This document shows, one piece after another, positions 52,869 through 64,000 of a DNA stretch of 64,000 nt. The notes under the pieces were generated by a model. That model had not been told where the DNA came from and did no database searches. It saw only the letters and a list, made by a program, of their open reading frames with translations. The stretch's first letter is position 1. Every line of letters starts with the position of its first letter. Origin of the DNA: Dirofilaria immitis (lineage: Eukaryota > Nematoda > Chromadorea > Rhabditida > Onchocercidae); contig JAKNDB010000109.1 of the NCBI GenBank assembly GCA_024305405.1, positions 1,798,001 through 1,862,000 of the forward strand. Direction: 5' to 3'. The position numbers and the translations under genes were made by a program.

Positions 52869-55800
52869 CTACTTTCGATTATCAAACTTCTTTATTCCAT
52901 CATTCAAACGTACGCCATTGATCTGCTGTGAACAAAAGACGTTTGAATTAATAAAATTATCCACTTCAAACCCTTTCACTGTGCTCTGATGAGACAATAT
53001 ATCTAATGATTCTTGTACATACATCAGAAATGTTGATAATCCTATAAATATTCAAAATACAGCATTAAAATATACTTTTGATTATAAAAGTATCACAACA
53101 ATCAAGCAGAAAAATACAAGCTGAAGCTATATCAAGGAATTTTGATATGAACAGTATGACCAATAAAAATAAAAACCTTTGCAGACCAAAAGAACATTAA
53201 CTTCGAATCTTCAATCTAGTCAATGCTTTTTCAGAAATTTGCTTCTGATCTACATTCAGCTAAAGCACTTACCAGTGAAGCCCATTTCTTTTCGAAGTTT
53301 AATCCACTATAAAAACTAAAAAGAACTATAAAAAGTATTCTAAATCAATTTTCTCATTATAAAGCAAGTATTTGCCACTATTCCTAAATGGAAAATTCAT
53401 ACGCCTGATTGGTAAAACTTTCAGTAAAATCAAATATAAGTTTAATAGAAATTTACCTGCTAAGATCGCCGGTGTGCCAAAAGTGTGAGTTATCAGGAAA
53501 ATCTTTCCATGGAGGTCTGCATATTATTATCTTTTTATTTGAAAATAAGATATTATTGTCCTGTTGCAGCATATCCATAAAGCCAGAAAGCAGCTGTCTG
53601 AATTAAATATTAATAGTAAAATCAAAAGTTTCTATCTTGTAATTTGAAGTTGAAGAATTAAAAATATAAACTTTGCTGCTCGGAATTTTCCTTTTCTTTC
53701 TCCAGTTCCATAATAGACATTGTACTGCACTTTTTCAGTCTGCTTTGAGCAATCGATTTTGCAGGAAATTCAGTTGAACATGCATTTGCGAAATCTTTTG
53801 CAAGATGTTGCGCTTCTCCTCCAAATCAGTTTATTTAACTCATAACTTCCTTTCTTAATAAAAATGAAAGCATATGCAATATTTCAACTTTCATATTCTT
53901 TGCAAACCATATTATTTTGATAGCAATTAATGACCAATTCAAATTCTGCTTGAAATCAAAAAATCTTTCAATATGCATCAGAAATCAACATACCTTCTAC
54001 CAAAGATGTCAGTAAAGTTACATTTGTTGACTTCCTTCGTCCTGCTGGTAATTTTAATCCAATGTGTTCGAGTTGATCACGCAGCGTTTGTCCACCATTT
54101 TTGACTTAGCCCTGAAATACTGAAATAATTGAAAAAACATCGTTCTGTAAAAAAATATATAAACAAAAGTTATAAAAAAATCGAAAACATTCGCAAAATA
54201 TCGAAACAGCAATAGAGTTATGTAGTGCATTAAAGAAAGCAAAAGAAACTAAATACCATCCTCAACAATTTTAAAATGTACAGAAAAGAAAAACTAAAAT
54301 TATCAATTTTAGGAAGATTAATGTAATATATATCACGAAATTTTAAAACCAACCTTCTCAATATTCCACCTAATAATGATGCATTCAGTGATTCTGGCGG
54401 CGAAAGCCGCCGAGCTAACTGCAAAAAATATGAAAAAATTATCAGAACAATTGTAGGAAAGTGGACAAAAGCTTTAAAAATTCATCGTTTTATCAAATTG
54501 CCATTTTAGAAACGGATTTTCTCTCTTTGTGTATATTTTCAGTCGATACTGATATGATACTTGGATGCATATTACAGTCGTACCAACATAATATACAGGA
54601 GAAAGATAGTAGAGTAGTCAGTAAAGAATTACGCAAATTGTAATAGAGGCGGTAGTTGGGAAAGAAAACTGAAATAGTTGAGTGGTATGATGTTTCAACG
54701 TCTTAATAACAGTAGAACCGACAGAGAAATGAATCAGGGAATTACTTGCATCTCGGAGAGCTGATGAAAATAGCGATTTCAAAACTTTCATTTGTGGTCC
54801 GATATGTTTACAGTAAATTTTTGATAACTTCTCAACGAAAAACAATAGATGGCTGAATAGTAAACGCAGTTAATTGAAAAAACTGCACAAATCAACTTCC
54901 GTGCTTTATGTGAAGTATCTCATAGGTTAATAGGATGCTTAGACTTTCGTTGATATAATTTAGATACCAATTTTATTCTAATTTTCATCATTAATTGCTT
55001 TACAAATAATGATATTGCTGTGTATGAAATTGTTGTATAACCATTCATTGCAAACTAATAGAATTATCATCAAATGAGAATAAGATCATGAAGCAATAGA
55101 AAGATGAACATATAGGAAGAGAGAATATATAGAGAATACTATTTTCCAGTGAACAAAAATTTTTGAAAATAAATATTGAGATAATTTTTAAAAATAAATA
55201 TAGGAAATTTTCAAAATCTTTAGAAAAAGTAGTATTGATGTACTGCATGAGAATTGCCGATGCATGAAGGATCAGCTCTCTCATTTCACAGCTTCCTCTC
55301 CTTTAGTTGCTTAGTCTGAAGATACATACCAAAGATTTTTAACATACAATAATTTTACCCTGATCAAACTATGAACAAACTGTCCATTAATAAGCACGGA
55401 AGTGACTCTGAGACTAATTAATACAATTGCAACAAACGAACCTCTGCAACGCTAACTTTATATTTGCTGGACGCACATAACAATGACAATCTCCCAGGTA
55501 CAGAGCAAAATGTTTGCGCTGATGTTGAAGGCAAAACATTTGTTAGCAAAACTGGCGAGCTAGAAATCGAACCTAAAGAAGAAAAAATCGATTTAAGAAT
55601 TATCGGTACTATTTTTTCACATCAATGATCGGTGCTTTCCAATGCCGAAAATTAATGTTGAAGTAGCATTAATACTATTCATTAATACTATTATGTGAAA
55701 AACCACTTCCACTATTGCGTTTCTATTAGTTATAAAAAATAATCTCTTGGGGCTATTCGATTATCTTCCATCGTGTTGCTAATTGTCTTACTGACAAACA

Positions 55801-57014
55801 AAATCCCTTAATGGACTGTAAAAAAAAGACCTCATATAATGAACATTTCATTTCAAACAAAAATTTCAAAGAAAGATATCTGTGAAGCCTGAACTTTCAA
55901 TTTCTATCTCTTACTCTATCTACTAGTGTTGCCAAAATTTTTTCCAGTGCAACACGAAAGAAAACCCGCTCGTTAAAAAAGTATCTTTTACCAAAATCAC
56001 CAAGATCTTCTTCATTGCATTCATCCCCAGTTGATTCGTTCGAACTGAGCACTGCAGGACTATTCTATAACGATTCCATAAAAGCGTACATTACTTAGCA
56101 AACTAATGTAATTAAGATTTCATATATTTAATGCAAAAATGAAATGACAGGTTTCACATAGAAGTATTTTTATTAAAAGAACATTTGCTATTTACAAGTG
56201 ATAATAGAAAACTGTTTAAGATTTTTCTTTTGGAATGCTGAAAAATTTTTTACAAATTTCGCTATGTTAAAGAGTTTCTAAAGAATTTTTAAGAGTTTCC
56301 ATAAATGTGTAAAATAACTTACGTAGTTGTTCAGATTGACCTATATAACCCCTTCAGCTAATAGCAGAATGAAATCAAGAGATTCTCTAGTATGAGTAGT
56401 GAATTTTACAAAAGTTTTTCATGTGTCATAGGTGCTGAGAACACAATCTTTTGCACTTCAAACATGCTTCTAAAATGGCCGAAAATCTATATATTTCGTG
56501 AATAAAGATCGCTAATTTGAGAAATTTTAAAATTCGAAAAGAAAATTTAGGATAAATTTTTTTTAGTGTTCGATTTACAAAAGATCATCGATAATTAATT
56601 ATATGGAGGTGAAATATATTAATGGAAGTGTGAAGCGTAATTTAAAGAGAGTTTTTTCATCTTACATGTATATCAAAAAATTAAAAAATTAAGCAAATCT
56701 CAAACCTGGCCATAAATGCAATTTGTGATCCCATTAACTGGTATTAGGTTGCTTTCATTTCTCACACTTTTACAGTTATTTTGCGCAGATAAAACTGGCA
56801 GCAAATTAAACAATGTTTCTTTAACCGTTCTTGCGTGTTTTGAACAAATCACTGAATCATTATCATCATATATTTGAACACTACTGGGCCGCTTCCGTTC
56901 CAAGCTTTTCTTTTCAAGCAATAATGTCCCAATACGATCAATCTGTGCACCGGCAGTTTGTCGACCAAGCAAGGCTGTTCCGTTGGATCCTCGTTTACGT
57001 GAAGATGGAAACAT
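52869..57014 (-). CDS. AP-2 (TFAP2/APTF) family transcription factor
   Basis: Exons (minus): 56706-57014, 56323-56340 (18-nt micro-exon), 55992-56051, 55442-55572, 54354-54418, 53994-54111, 53672-53818, 53457-53597, 53273-53306, 52869-53041 (TAG). 399 aa after correction. The DNA-binding core is unmistakable: [91 protein letters not shown], with the start of the helix-span-helix dimerisation region ([18 protein letters not shown]). The C-terminal part is divergent. A nuclear DNA-binding dimer is expected. Four one-base homopolymer shortfalls break the frame: C3 at 56730-56732, T5 at 54098-54102, T4 at 53686-53689, T4 at 53289-53292 (plus-strand bases). Restoring them gives exactly 1200 nt with all phases joined. 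A TTTTTCAG acceptor ending at 57044 sits 30 bases before the ATG and suits trans-splicing. Orthology to a particular aptf gene was not resolved. Confidence 0.92.
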
Positions 57015-57632
57015 CGTTCACCTCAATAAATTCAGAACTTACTCTGAAAAATAAATATTCAGATAATGTTTAACAAATAAGGCTACAAAAGCATATTCAT
57101 TTACAAACATTTGGCCCAAACATTCTTCTAGCGATAAAAGGACATTATTTTGGATGAAAAGGAAGATGGTGCCAACAATAATTGCTTACCATGAAAAAGT
57201 AAAACACATCAGGATTACCATCACATGCATACAGGATACCAATACGAATGCAATTCACTGAAAACATTTAAATAAAGCAATTTCTAATGCGGCTAGATTA
57301 TAGATCAAAATGGAAAAAAAAATCCGATTTACTAGAGGAAGTGGATGGAGCATAATTGACACTGAAATGAAAATGTCGAGAAAGCAAGTTCCCAATCTGT
57401 AGATTAAAAAACTATAGTAGCGAGTCGAGATAGCGATATTATGCTATTATGCCTCTGAATTTTAATTCGAACAGTATCAATGATTATCAAAAACTTAGGT
57501 AGATATAGCTCTGACAAATGATACATTAGGAGTAAAGCGGGAACAAGATGACGTAATGTCAACCGAAGAAAAAAACATTCATACCAGATCTTTACAATGA
57601 AGACCTTTGATCTCTTTTTCAATGTTTTACAG

Positions 57633-58189
57633 GAATACAATTTTGGAAACAACCGGTATTGTTGATTTCGTGCAAAAGACAACAAAATCCTACCTGGATT
57701 TGTTCGAAATAGCGAGGAAAAAGGAAAAATGCATAAACTACTCTCCTTGTTTATGTAGAGCCATCAAATTACTTTTTATCAAAATTCAGATAAGAGTCAA
57801 TGAATCAGTTATAATAATCGAACCAACTAATATAAAACTTAAAAGGCAACATAATGGACTAGTATTATAGATATATGTGAGGAAAGGAGCCCTTGTTGGG
57901 GATGCATAAAGTTTTAGCCTTATGTGGCAAAAATAGGACGCTCCTGCAGATCCAAATATCCTTTCTCATTGCGCCTTTGTAATTTAGGGATTTCTTGAAA
58001 AATGGAGCTTTAGGTGGATCTGTAGATCCTATCTCGTTTTTAGAGATGACTGATTTATTTTCAATCGAAGATCTGAATGACGAAAAAGAAAAAGCAAAAG
58101 AGAAGGAAAATACCCAAATAAAAGTCCCACGTAAGATCAAGAAATTGATGAACTTCGGTACAACAAATAATTCAATTCAGCATCACTGA
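57633..58189 (+). CDS. Candidate 3' exons of an unrecognised plus-strand gene
   Basis: A TTTTACAG acceptor at 57632 opens NTILETTGIVDFVQKTTKSY... (phase 2), which stays open to 57870. A second acceptor (AATTTAG, 57987) opens a terminal exon at 57988-58189, also phase 2. It reads GDFLKNGALGGSVDPISF, then a charged Lys/Glu stretch (NDEKEKAKEKEN), and stops at TGA after NNSIQHH. Both pieces are protein-like. The join between them was not solved, and no domain is recognised. The gene would be divergent from the AP-2 gene, whose start is 0.6 kb away. Confidence 0.35.
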
Positions 58190-60505
58190 AAAGTGACTAT
58201 CGACTAGGTGTAGCCATTACGGAATCAGTCTAGCATAAGCTTATTATCTGGCAGAAATTTCTTTTTCTTGATTTTATTGTTCTCGCATATATATAAATAT
58301 TAAAAATCACAAAACGTATTAAATAAGAGGACCTTTCCTGCTATGAACTTCTATACATTTTTTGTTCTATATTGAATCAAATAGAGCAGAGTATATAAAA
58401 GAGATCAAGTAAAGAGAGATGAAAACAAAATTAGAAAGAGGGAAAGGTTAGGAGAAATAAAATGAAAGCGATAAAAATTGAGCAAAAAGGCGGAAAGAAG
58501 AAGAAATGCAAATAATTTTAGATAAAGAAATTTATGCTTTATCCCCTAACTAGCAAGTTTATCAAGAGTTTATCAAGAATGTAACCCATTACATGGATAG
58601 TTATTTTAATCTATTCCCACATATCTTCAAAGTTCAGTATGAAAAGAATAATCTAAATTAATAAATACCAACATCACCTTATTGATCAATAAATCTATCG
58701 CTTTATCCAAAAATAGCCACTAGGAAACGGTGATGAATTTACGTTTATATCTGCGTGTATAAAAAAAAAAAAACCCTGTTATTACGATTTAAAGATTGCG
58801 GAAACACACGAGACTCTTTCTAGATTAATGACATAGAATAAAATGAAACATGTTTGGATTCTGTTTATCATCCAACCTGGAATGACATTCCTACGGTTAG
58901 ATTAGGAAGAGTGTCAGATCGACGAATACAATGCCTTTTGTTAATGTTCCAATCGCCCTGTGTTTGATACTGCAACAGCTACACTAAGCAATAGGGTAGG
59001 CAGACGTGAAGAAACGCCCTTGGGCTCGCAAATTCAATTTATATTACTCGCAATCACAGACATACCATCTTATGAACTGTAATAGATCAGTCATATATAT
59101 TAATAAGGCGGTAAGTAACTGGAGAAATTTGACGAATGACTGACTAGTCCTCTATTCGTAAATTTGTTCTGTTCACAAATTTCGCCAGTTCTTTTAAGCT
59201 ACAGGACAACATGCTATATGAGAATATCATTGCTGTTGGCAATCGTTTACAAATATATTTTTCAGCTAAATTGACCTCCTATAAGCATAGGAATAAAGAA
59301 TTGTCAACCTGGCATGATTTTCGAGTAGCTTATCTGCTTGTTTCATCTGATAAAAACTTATGATTATTGGAATCTGTCCAGTATTTAATCATCATATGCT
59401 AATTTCTAGAGAAATTTCTAAAACTTTTACTAGCGAAAACTCATCAATACTACGTAGATAGATCCGGAATCAGTATCATCTTAATCGAAAAAAGAAATCA
59501 ATTACGATACAAGGAACATGAATTACACGAACTTATCATGCTCATTAACGATTTATCTCATTCAAGTGCTTAGCTTAAATCTTGGATTTCCAAACGGTAT
59601 ATTTTTTTGCTGGTCATTAATTTGATATTGCATATCAGTAGGTATTTTTATCACTAGAAATTCCTAGCAGAAGCGAAATATTATTGAATTTGTAAACGTT
59701 ACAAACATTGCTTTACAAAACTTATTATCTTAGCATTGTTTTAGTACCTAGTAATTCGTATAAAAATTAAGATTAGAAAAAATCAACCTAAAATCGCAAT
59801 CCTAATTAGGCTAGATTCAAAACCCAAATCATTATTTATCCATTTACTTTTATCTATCCATCATTGGATAGTTTCTCAAAAATATTGAAAATCCCATCTC
59901 TCTGTTACAATAAAAATGTCTCTCTATTTTCTAAATTTTTAACCTCTAAAATCTGTTATCGCCTCAAGTGTATAACAACGAATAAAAAATTCATTTATGA
60001 ATACATGCATATATGCAACATGCAAACATGCACTACTCATACACCACACACACATGTGCACATACATAGATCATGCAAATGCATGCAAATACAAAATAAT
60101 TTTGTTGCGAATGTCTATCTGTTTAAGCATGCATTTAAAGGTTTATTTTTCGTAAGGAATCTTTTCCTTGTTGATTCCTGCATGATGCTTATGCTGGACT
60201 GCGGACCGCTAATCCGAAAATTAGAATTCCGAATAACTTGACCCATAATATTAGTGGAATTCTTTAATATGATAAAATATAGTGTCAGGAACTGTAATGG
60301 GGGCAAAAGAGGATATCCGCCAGTAAAATTATGTCTAAAAAGAAATGATAAATCGATGATAAGGTGATAAATGATGCAGTAATGAAGCAGAATGCAAGCA
60401 GGCCTAACACTAAGTTATTTTAGTAACAGAAATACAAAAATGAAAAAAATGAAAGTACGGTGGAAGGCGTTTTAGTTTGGTGTGCTTGGAATGCTCGACT
60501 AGCAG
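58190..60505. other. AT-rich stretch without supported genes
   Basis: I see no supported exon. A 41-codon plus-strand frame ending near 58970 (..VYHPTWNDIPTVRLGRVSD..) has protein-like composition but no splice context. ACACAC-rich sequence near 60030-60080 is a minor microsatellite. Confidence 0.4.
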
Positions 60506-60757
60506 CTACAGTTGTGATTTGTAGTTGTCGCCGGGAGGCACAATGATTGATGGTTCACTCAAGTAAGCGTAGGTTAGAGGTACAGCAACCAGACCACTGC
60601 ATACAACCACGATCGATACTGTTCCGGTCCCCGATTCTCCTACCTCTGCTCCTGCAGTTACAATTTCTTCCCATGGCACTACTGTTCAATGTCACACTCA
60701 CCTCCATCCAATGTGACATAAGCATTCCACCACACATACACGCATACACATACATAC

Positions 60758-60788
<31 letters not shown>

Positions 60789-60958
60789 TACATATACATA
60801 CACGCACATACACACACACATACGCACATTGATACAGACAAACGCAGACACATACACACACATACAGGGCCTCAGGCAGTACGTCTCCTTCTTCCTTCGC
60901 TTTCATCATCCGTACCTTCTTCTAATATTTGCACATATGCGCGCCGAACTGTTTTCAT
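60506..60958 (-). CDS. Possible small single-pass membrane protein, two exons
   Basis: Exon 1 60883-60958 starts at ATG (MKTVRRAYVQILEEGTDDES...) and ends in phase 1 at a GTACTG donor. Exon 2 60506-60681 enters in phase 1 behind a TTGAACAG acceptor and ends at TAG. The joined 83-aa product has a charged N-terminal half, VPWEEIVTAGAEVGESG, one hydrophobic segment (TVSIVVVCSGLVAVPLTYAY, residues about 45-64), and a short hydrophilic tail. Phases match and composition is protein-like in a very AT-rich area. The 201-bp intron consists mostly of the CATACA microsatellite. Overlapping frames on both strands are shadows or repeat artefacts. Family not recognised. Confidence 0.42.
60725..60870. repeat. 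CATACA/CACACATA microsatellite
   Basis: About 145 bases of imperfect tandem CATACA and CACATA units. Long Thr/His (plus) and Val/Cys (minus) frames across it are repeat artefacts. It lies in the intron of the candidate small membrane protein gene. Confidence 0.92.
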
Positions 60959-63900
60959 TATATTATAGCGAAGGTGTGGGTCGATTAGCCTTTTGCTTTT
61001 TAGTAACTTTTATCCAAATTGCATACTGATTGACAGGGACGTTTCGTAGCGTCCAAAAACAGCATTGTCACGTTTTTTTAATTCTTATTTTTGATGCATG
61101 CTCTAGTGAATAGTGAAGGTTACAATGCTGATTCATTCATGCGAACATATATATCTATGAAATAGTTCTTCAATATTGCATGTGTACAGAGAAGTTGCTT
61201 TCTTTGACCTCTCGAAATGGATAGTCTTCTTTGGAACATTCAACATTACCGCATCATATGGTTAAAGACTTTGATTTAATATCTTGCATATTGAACTGCA
61301 GAAGTGACAATGATATTATCATAGAGCTCTTCACTTCGCTGATATTGCACTTCCTATCGAAAACGATTTTTAAGCGGTAAAGAAAATGCCAGAAGGAAGA
61401 TTATATTCAAGACTAATGCTTCGGTAACGAAGATAATCGGATGACTAATGACCAAAGTGAGAAAATATTTAAACAGAAAGAAATTCGAAGATGTTGACAG
61501 TTATATTTGTATCGGTTGCTGAACTTTCTTCCTGATAACAACGAAATTGTTTATATATCTTCTACATCATTGGTCCTGAGTAGGTTGTTCTCGATGTAAC
61601 AGAAATATAGCCAATGTTGGGTATTATGACTATTTTCTCTGGAAACACACTTTAACTTATTGAAAATTTTACAACGAAATGATATATAACTCTTATAACC
61701 TTTGTTTAGCAAAATCATCATGGAAATGTACAGGAATATGCAAACTTTAATAGATATTTTAACACATAGGCGTTTTATTTTAGCAAATAAAAATATTTTT
61801 TGTTTCGTAGAAACTATAAGCAAATTCAGAACAATTTTTGTTAATATATTATTACTCATAATTAAAAAAATAAAGATAATTCAGGTAGAAGCTTCACTTG
61901 TGTGGTGATTGTTGAAGCGAACGATAGAAAACTGCAATATTTCATGTTTGGTTCCAAAACTTTGAAAACTAAATACGCTCAAGTGGTTTGTATTGACTAA
62001 CTCACCATTTCAAATGCAATGCTCGATTGAAAGTATAATCTATAATATTATAAAATTGCGAAAATACTGCAACAGATGCCATGATGATATACGATATATG
62101 TACATATGAATATCATATGTACATATATCGTATATCGTACTTGATCGTATGTCGGATTTGCTATGCCAGGTATATTTCCAATCTTTTATTCATAATTTTA
62201 TATTAATTACTTTACTATTACGCCTTATTAATCATCAAATATAATGCTAGGATGGAAAAAAGAAATTTGGTTTCTTTTAGAATAAATTTTTTTGTCCTTT
62301 CTAGTATTGTGTTTTAAGTTTCACTTCTTCATTTCTATATATGTATTTGAATCTCAATAATGATTAATTTAACATTATGTCGTATACACATTGTTAAGTT
62401 AATTCTTTCTGATGATGATTAAGCTGTTTGTTCAAAACTTTTTCACATATACTCTTATAAAACCATAAGATTACGATTCTAGAGTGCTGTCGTTTAAAAT
62501 GTATTTATACTTGTTTTGTGCATTGCTGTATAATAAGAAGCGTAAAAGTTGGACTAGTATCCACGTGCATAATATCGAATTTACACAATTGGAAGTTTCA
62601 AGAATAGCTTCAAATTTCATGTAGCTATTGGAATATTAACATTTTTCATTTCATCACAACTTCGTAACATTAGTATATTGCGTCACTATTTCGTTCTTTT
62701 AAATTTACAAAAAAAAAAAAAAGAATATGAGGAAAATCAAGAAATATAAATATCGATGCAGTCATCGCACCCTGCCGAAAAATGCGGTGTTGTGAAGTTT
62801 TTCGCTGAAATTGAAATGATTTCGAAAGCTTGATTGCCTTATAGATTCGTTTTTTTATGTGGGAGCTGATTTCCGATTGCTTGATTTCTTTATTTCACAG
62901 AATCACGATTCCCCTCTCATGTAGGGCTACGTTTAACAATTTGAAATGCAAAACATTCTGTACACTTGATTCCGTCATATTTATATTTCACTGATTAATA
63001 AAAAAACTTTCGATTCTCTGAGATTATATTCAGCAAATTTTTATTTTTTCTCGTTATAGTTTCGATAATTCTTGTCGATATAATCGGCTTGTAAATATTG
63101 AATTTCGTCAGGAAAATTGCCATATTTTTGATCAGTATATCTGAGGTAAACTGTACAGGTCAAACATTGTTATATGGTGCTACTTATTTTAATAATAAAA
63201 CAGAATCTCTTCCCAAATTCTAAAATTCGATAAAGTATTGTAGTTAACTGGAAGAAGTGAAAGAAGAAGAAAGGGATAAATGAAAGAAAGAAAGAAATGA
63301 AAAATGAATGAAACGAAAAAACAAACAAATGTTATTACTAATAATGATGAAGTTATTTGTAAGGCATGGCTACATATGTTTGAAATAGGAAATTTTGGCC
63401 TTCACTCAGTAAATCTGAAGCAAGAATAAGAGACAATAAGACAGTTCTTTTAAGGCAGAAATCATTTGTATGATTCACTTGATAATTTGAAAATCACTGC
63501 TTGATTCATGATTTATAAACGTAAGAAATCCCATCATCCATTCTTCCTGATCACTATTGGTTTCAAACAAATAATTGCAATAAAGACTGAAATTATTACT
63601 AATTGACAATTGAAATCAACAGATACACATGATTCATCATCTATTTGCACACTAAAACTCATAGGAACATGGTAAGCACCATTTTCGATCTCTAATACAG
63701 CACTATCAGTAGGGGTAATGAGAGAGGGTAATATAATTTTTTAAGTTCATATCATCTTATAGTATAATTCGGTGATTGCACTTATAATGAAGTGTTAGTT
63801 TTATTTTTTCCTATCCCTTATTGTCCAGAAAACTCTTCATATTTCTCCTGTTTACATCTCACATGCCATTTTCCTATCATTTATTTGAAACATAAGTACA

Positions 63901-64000
63901 TTTGCAATTTCATGGTGGGTATAGTCAGAGTGATACGAGACAACCTCACTGTTGCACATTTCCGACTGCAACCTAAGTGAAGATTCGCTAGTAGTTGAGT
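60959..64000. other. AT-rich stretch without supported genes
   Basis: Open frames are short and Ile/Phe/Lys-rich. The only structured element I noticed is the perfect palindrome at 62086-62136, apart from A and GAAA runs near 62708 and 63252-63300. Confidence 0.4.
62086..62136. repeat. Perfect 24-bp-arm palindrome
   Basis: Arms 62086-62109 and 62113-62136 are exact reverse complements around a 3-base loop (ATA). The arms are alternating purine/pyrimidine-like (GATATACGATATATGTAC...). Such a near-closed palindrome can extrude as a cruciform. The very short loop argues against a microRNA precursor. Confidence 0.9.

Noticed and set aside
55426..55628. Plus-strand open stretch (..[19 protein letters not shown]..)
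   Set aside because: It looks protein-like but has no start codon or clear acceptor and lies over the AP-2 exon 55442-55572, whose [10 protein letters not shown] is decisive.
60547..61029. 160-aa plus-strand frame with Thr/His repeats
   Set aside because: Generated by the CATACA microsatellite and by antisense of the candidate minus-strand exons.

Overview
The window looks like nuclear DNA of a nematode, most likely filarial or another spirurid. This is inference: the DNA is strongly AT-rich, genes are split by many short to medium introns with GT..AG borders (acceptors typically TTTCAG or TTTTAG), and one gene is a K2P (TWK-type) potassium channel of the kind expanded in nematodes. There is no prokaryotic organisation and no CRISPR array. 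I did not recognise an intact transposon or an RNA gene.

Layout: (1) 1-207 (-) is the first exon of an unrecognised gene running off the left edge. (2) 208-6605 has no confident gene, a pair of about 265-bp direct repeats, a hairpin and some minus-strand coding-like islands. (3) 6606-9234 (+) is an epsin (ENTH, UIM, DPW, NPF). (4) 10343-15364 (-) is a PLEKHM2/SKIP-like RUN plus PH protein in 13 exons. (5) 16125-20288 (+) is a SMAP-family ArfGAP in 11 exons. (6) 23507-32469 (-) is a two-pore-domain K+ channel, with possible 5' exons near 39.1 and 46.8 kb. (7) 52869-57014 (-) is an AP-2 (TFAP2/APTF) transcription factor in 10 exons including an 18-nt micro-exon. (8) 60506-60958 (-) is a possible two-exon small membrane protein whose intron is a microsatellite. 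Candidate exons lie at 47.3-49.6, 51.4-51.9 and 57.6-58.2 kb. Much of 33-46 kb and 61-64 kb is AT-rich with no gene I can support.

Three neighbours (epsin, PLEKHM2-like, SMAP-like ArfGAP) all act at the clathrin/Arf/Arl8 membrane-traffic interface. They are on alternating strands, so this is not an operon.

The most important observation for anyone using the sequence: every recognisable multi-exon gene needs single-base corrections, nearly all a one-base-short homopolymer run, to stay in frame, while its splice sites stay intact and the corrected exon phases then join. This points to consensus error in a homopolymer-prone assembly, not to pseudogenes. Exon models below were worked out by hand from splice phase and family homology. 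No search or alignment program was run.
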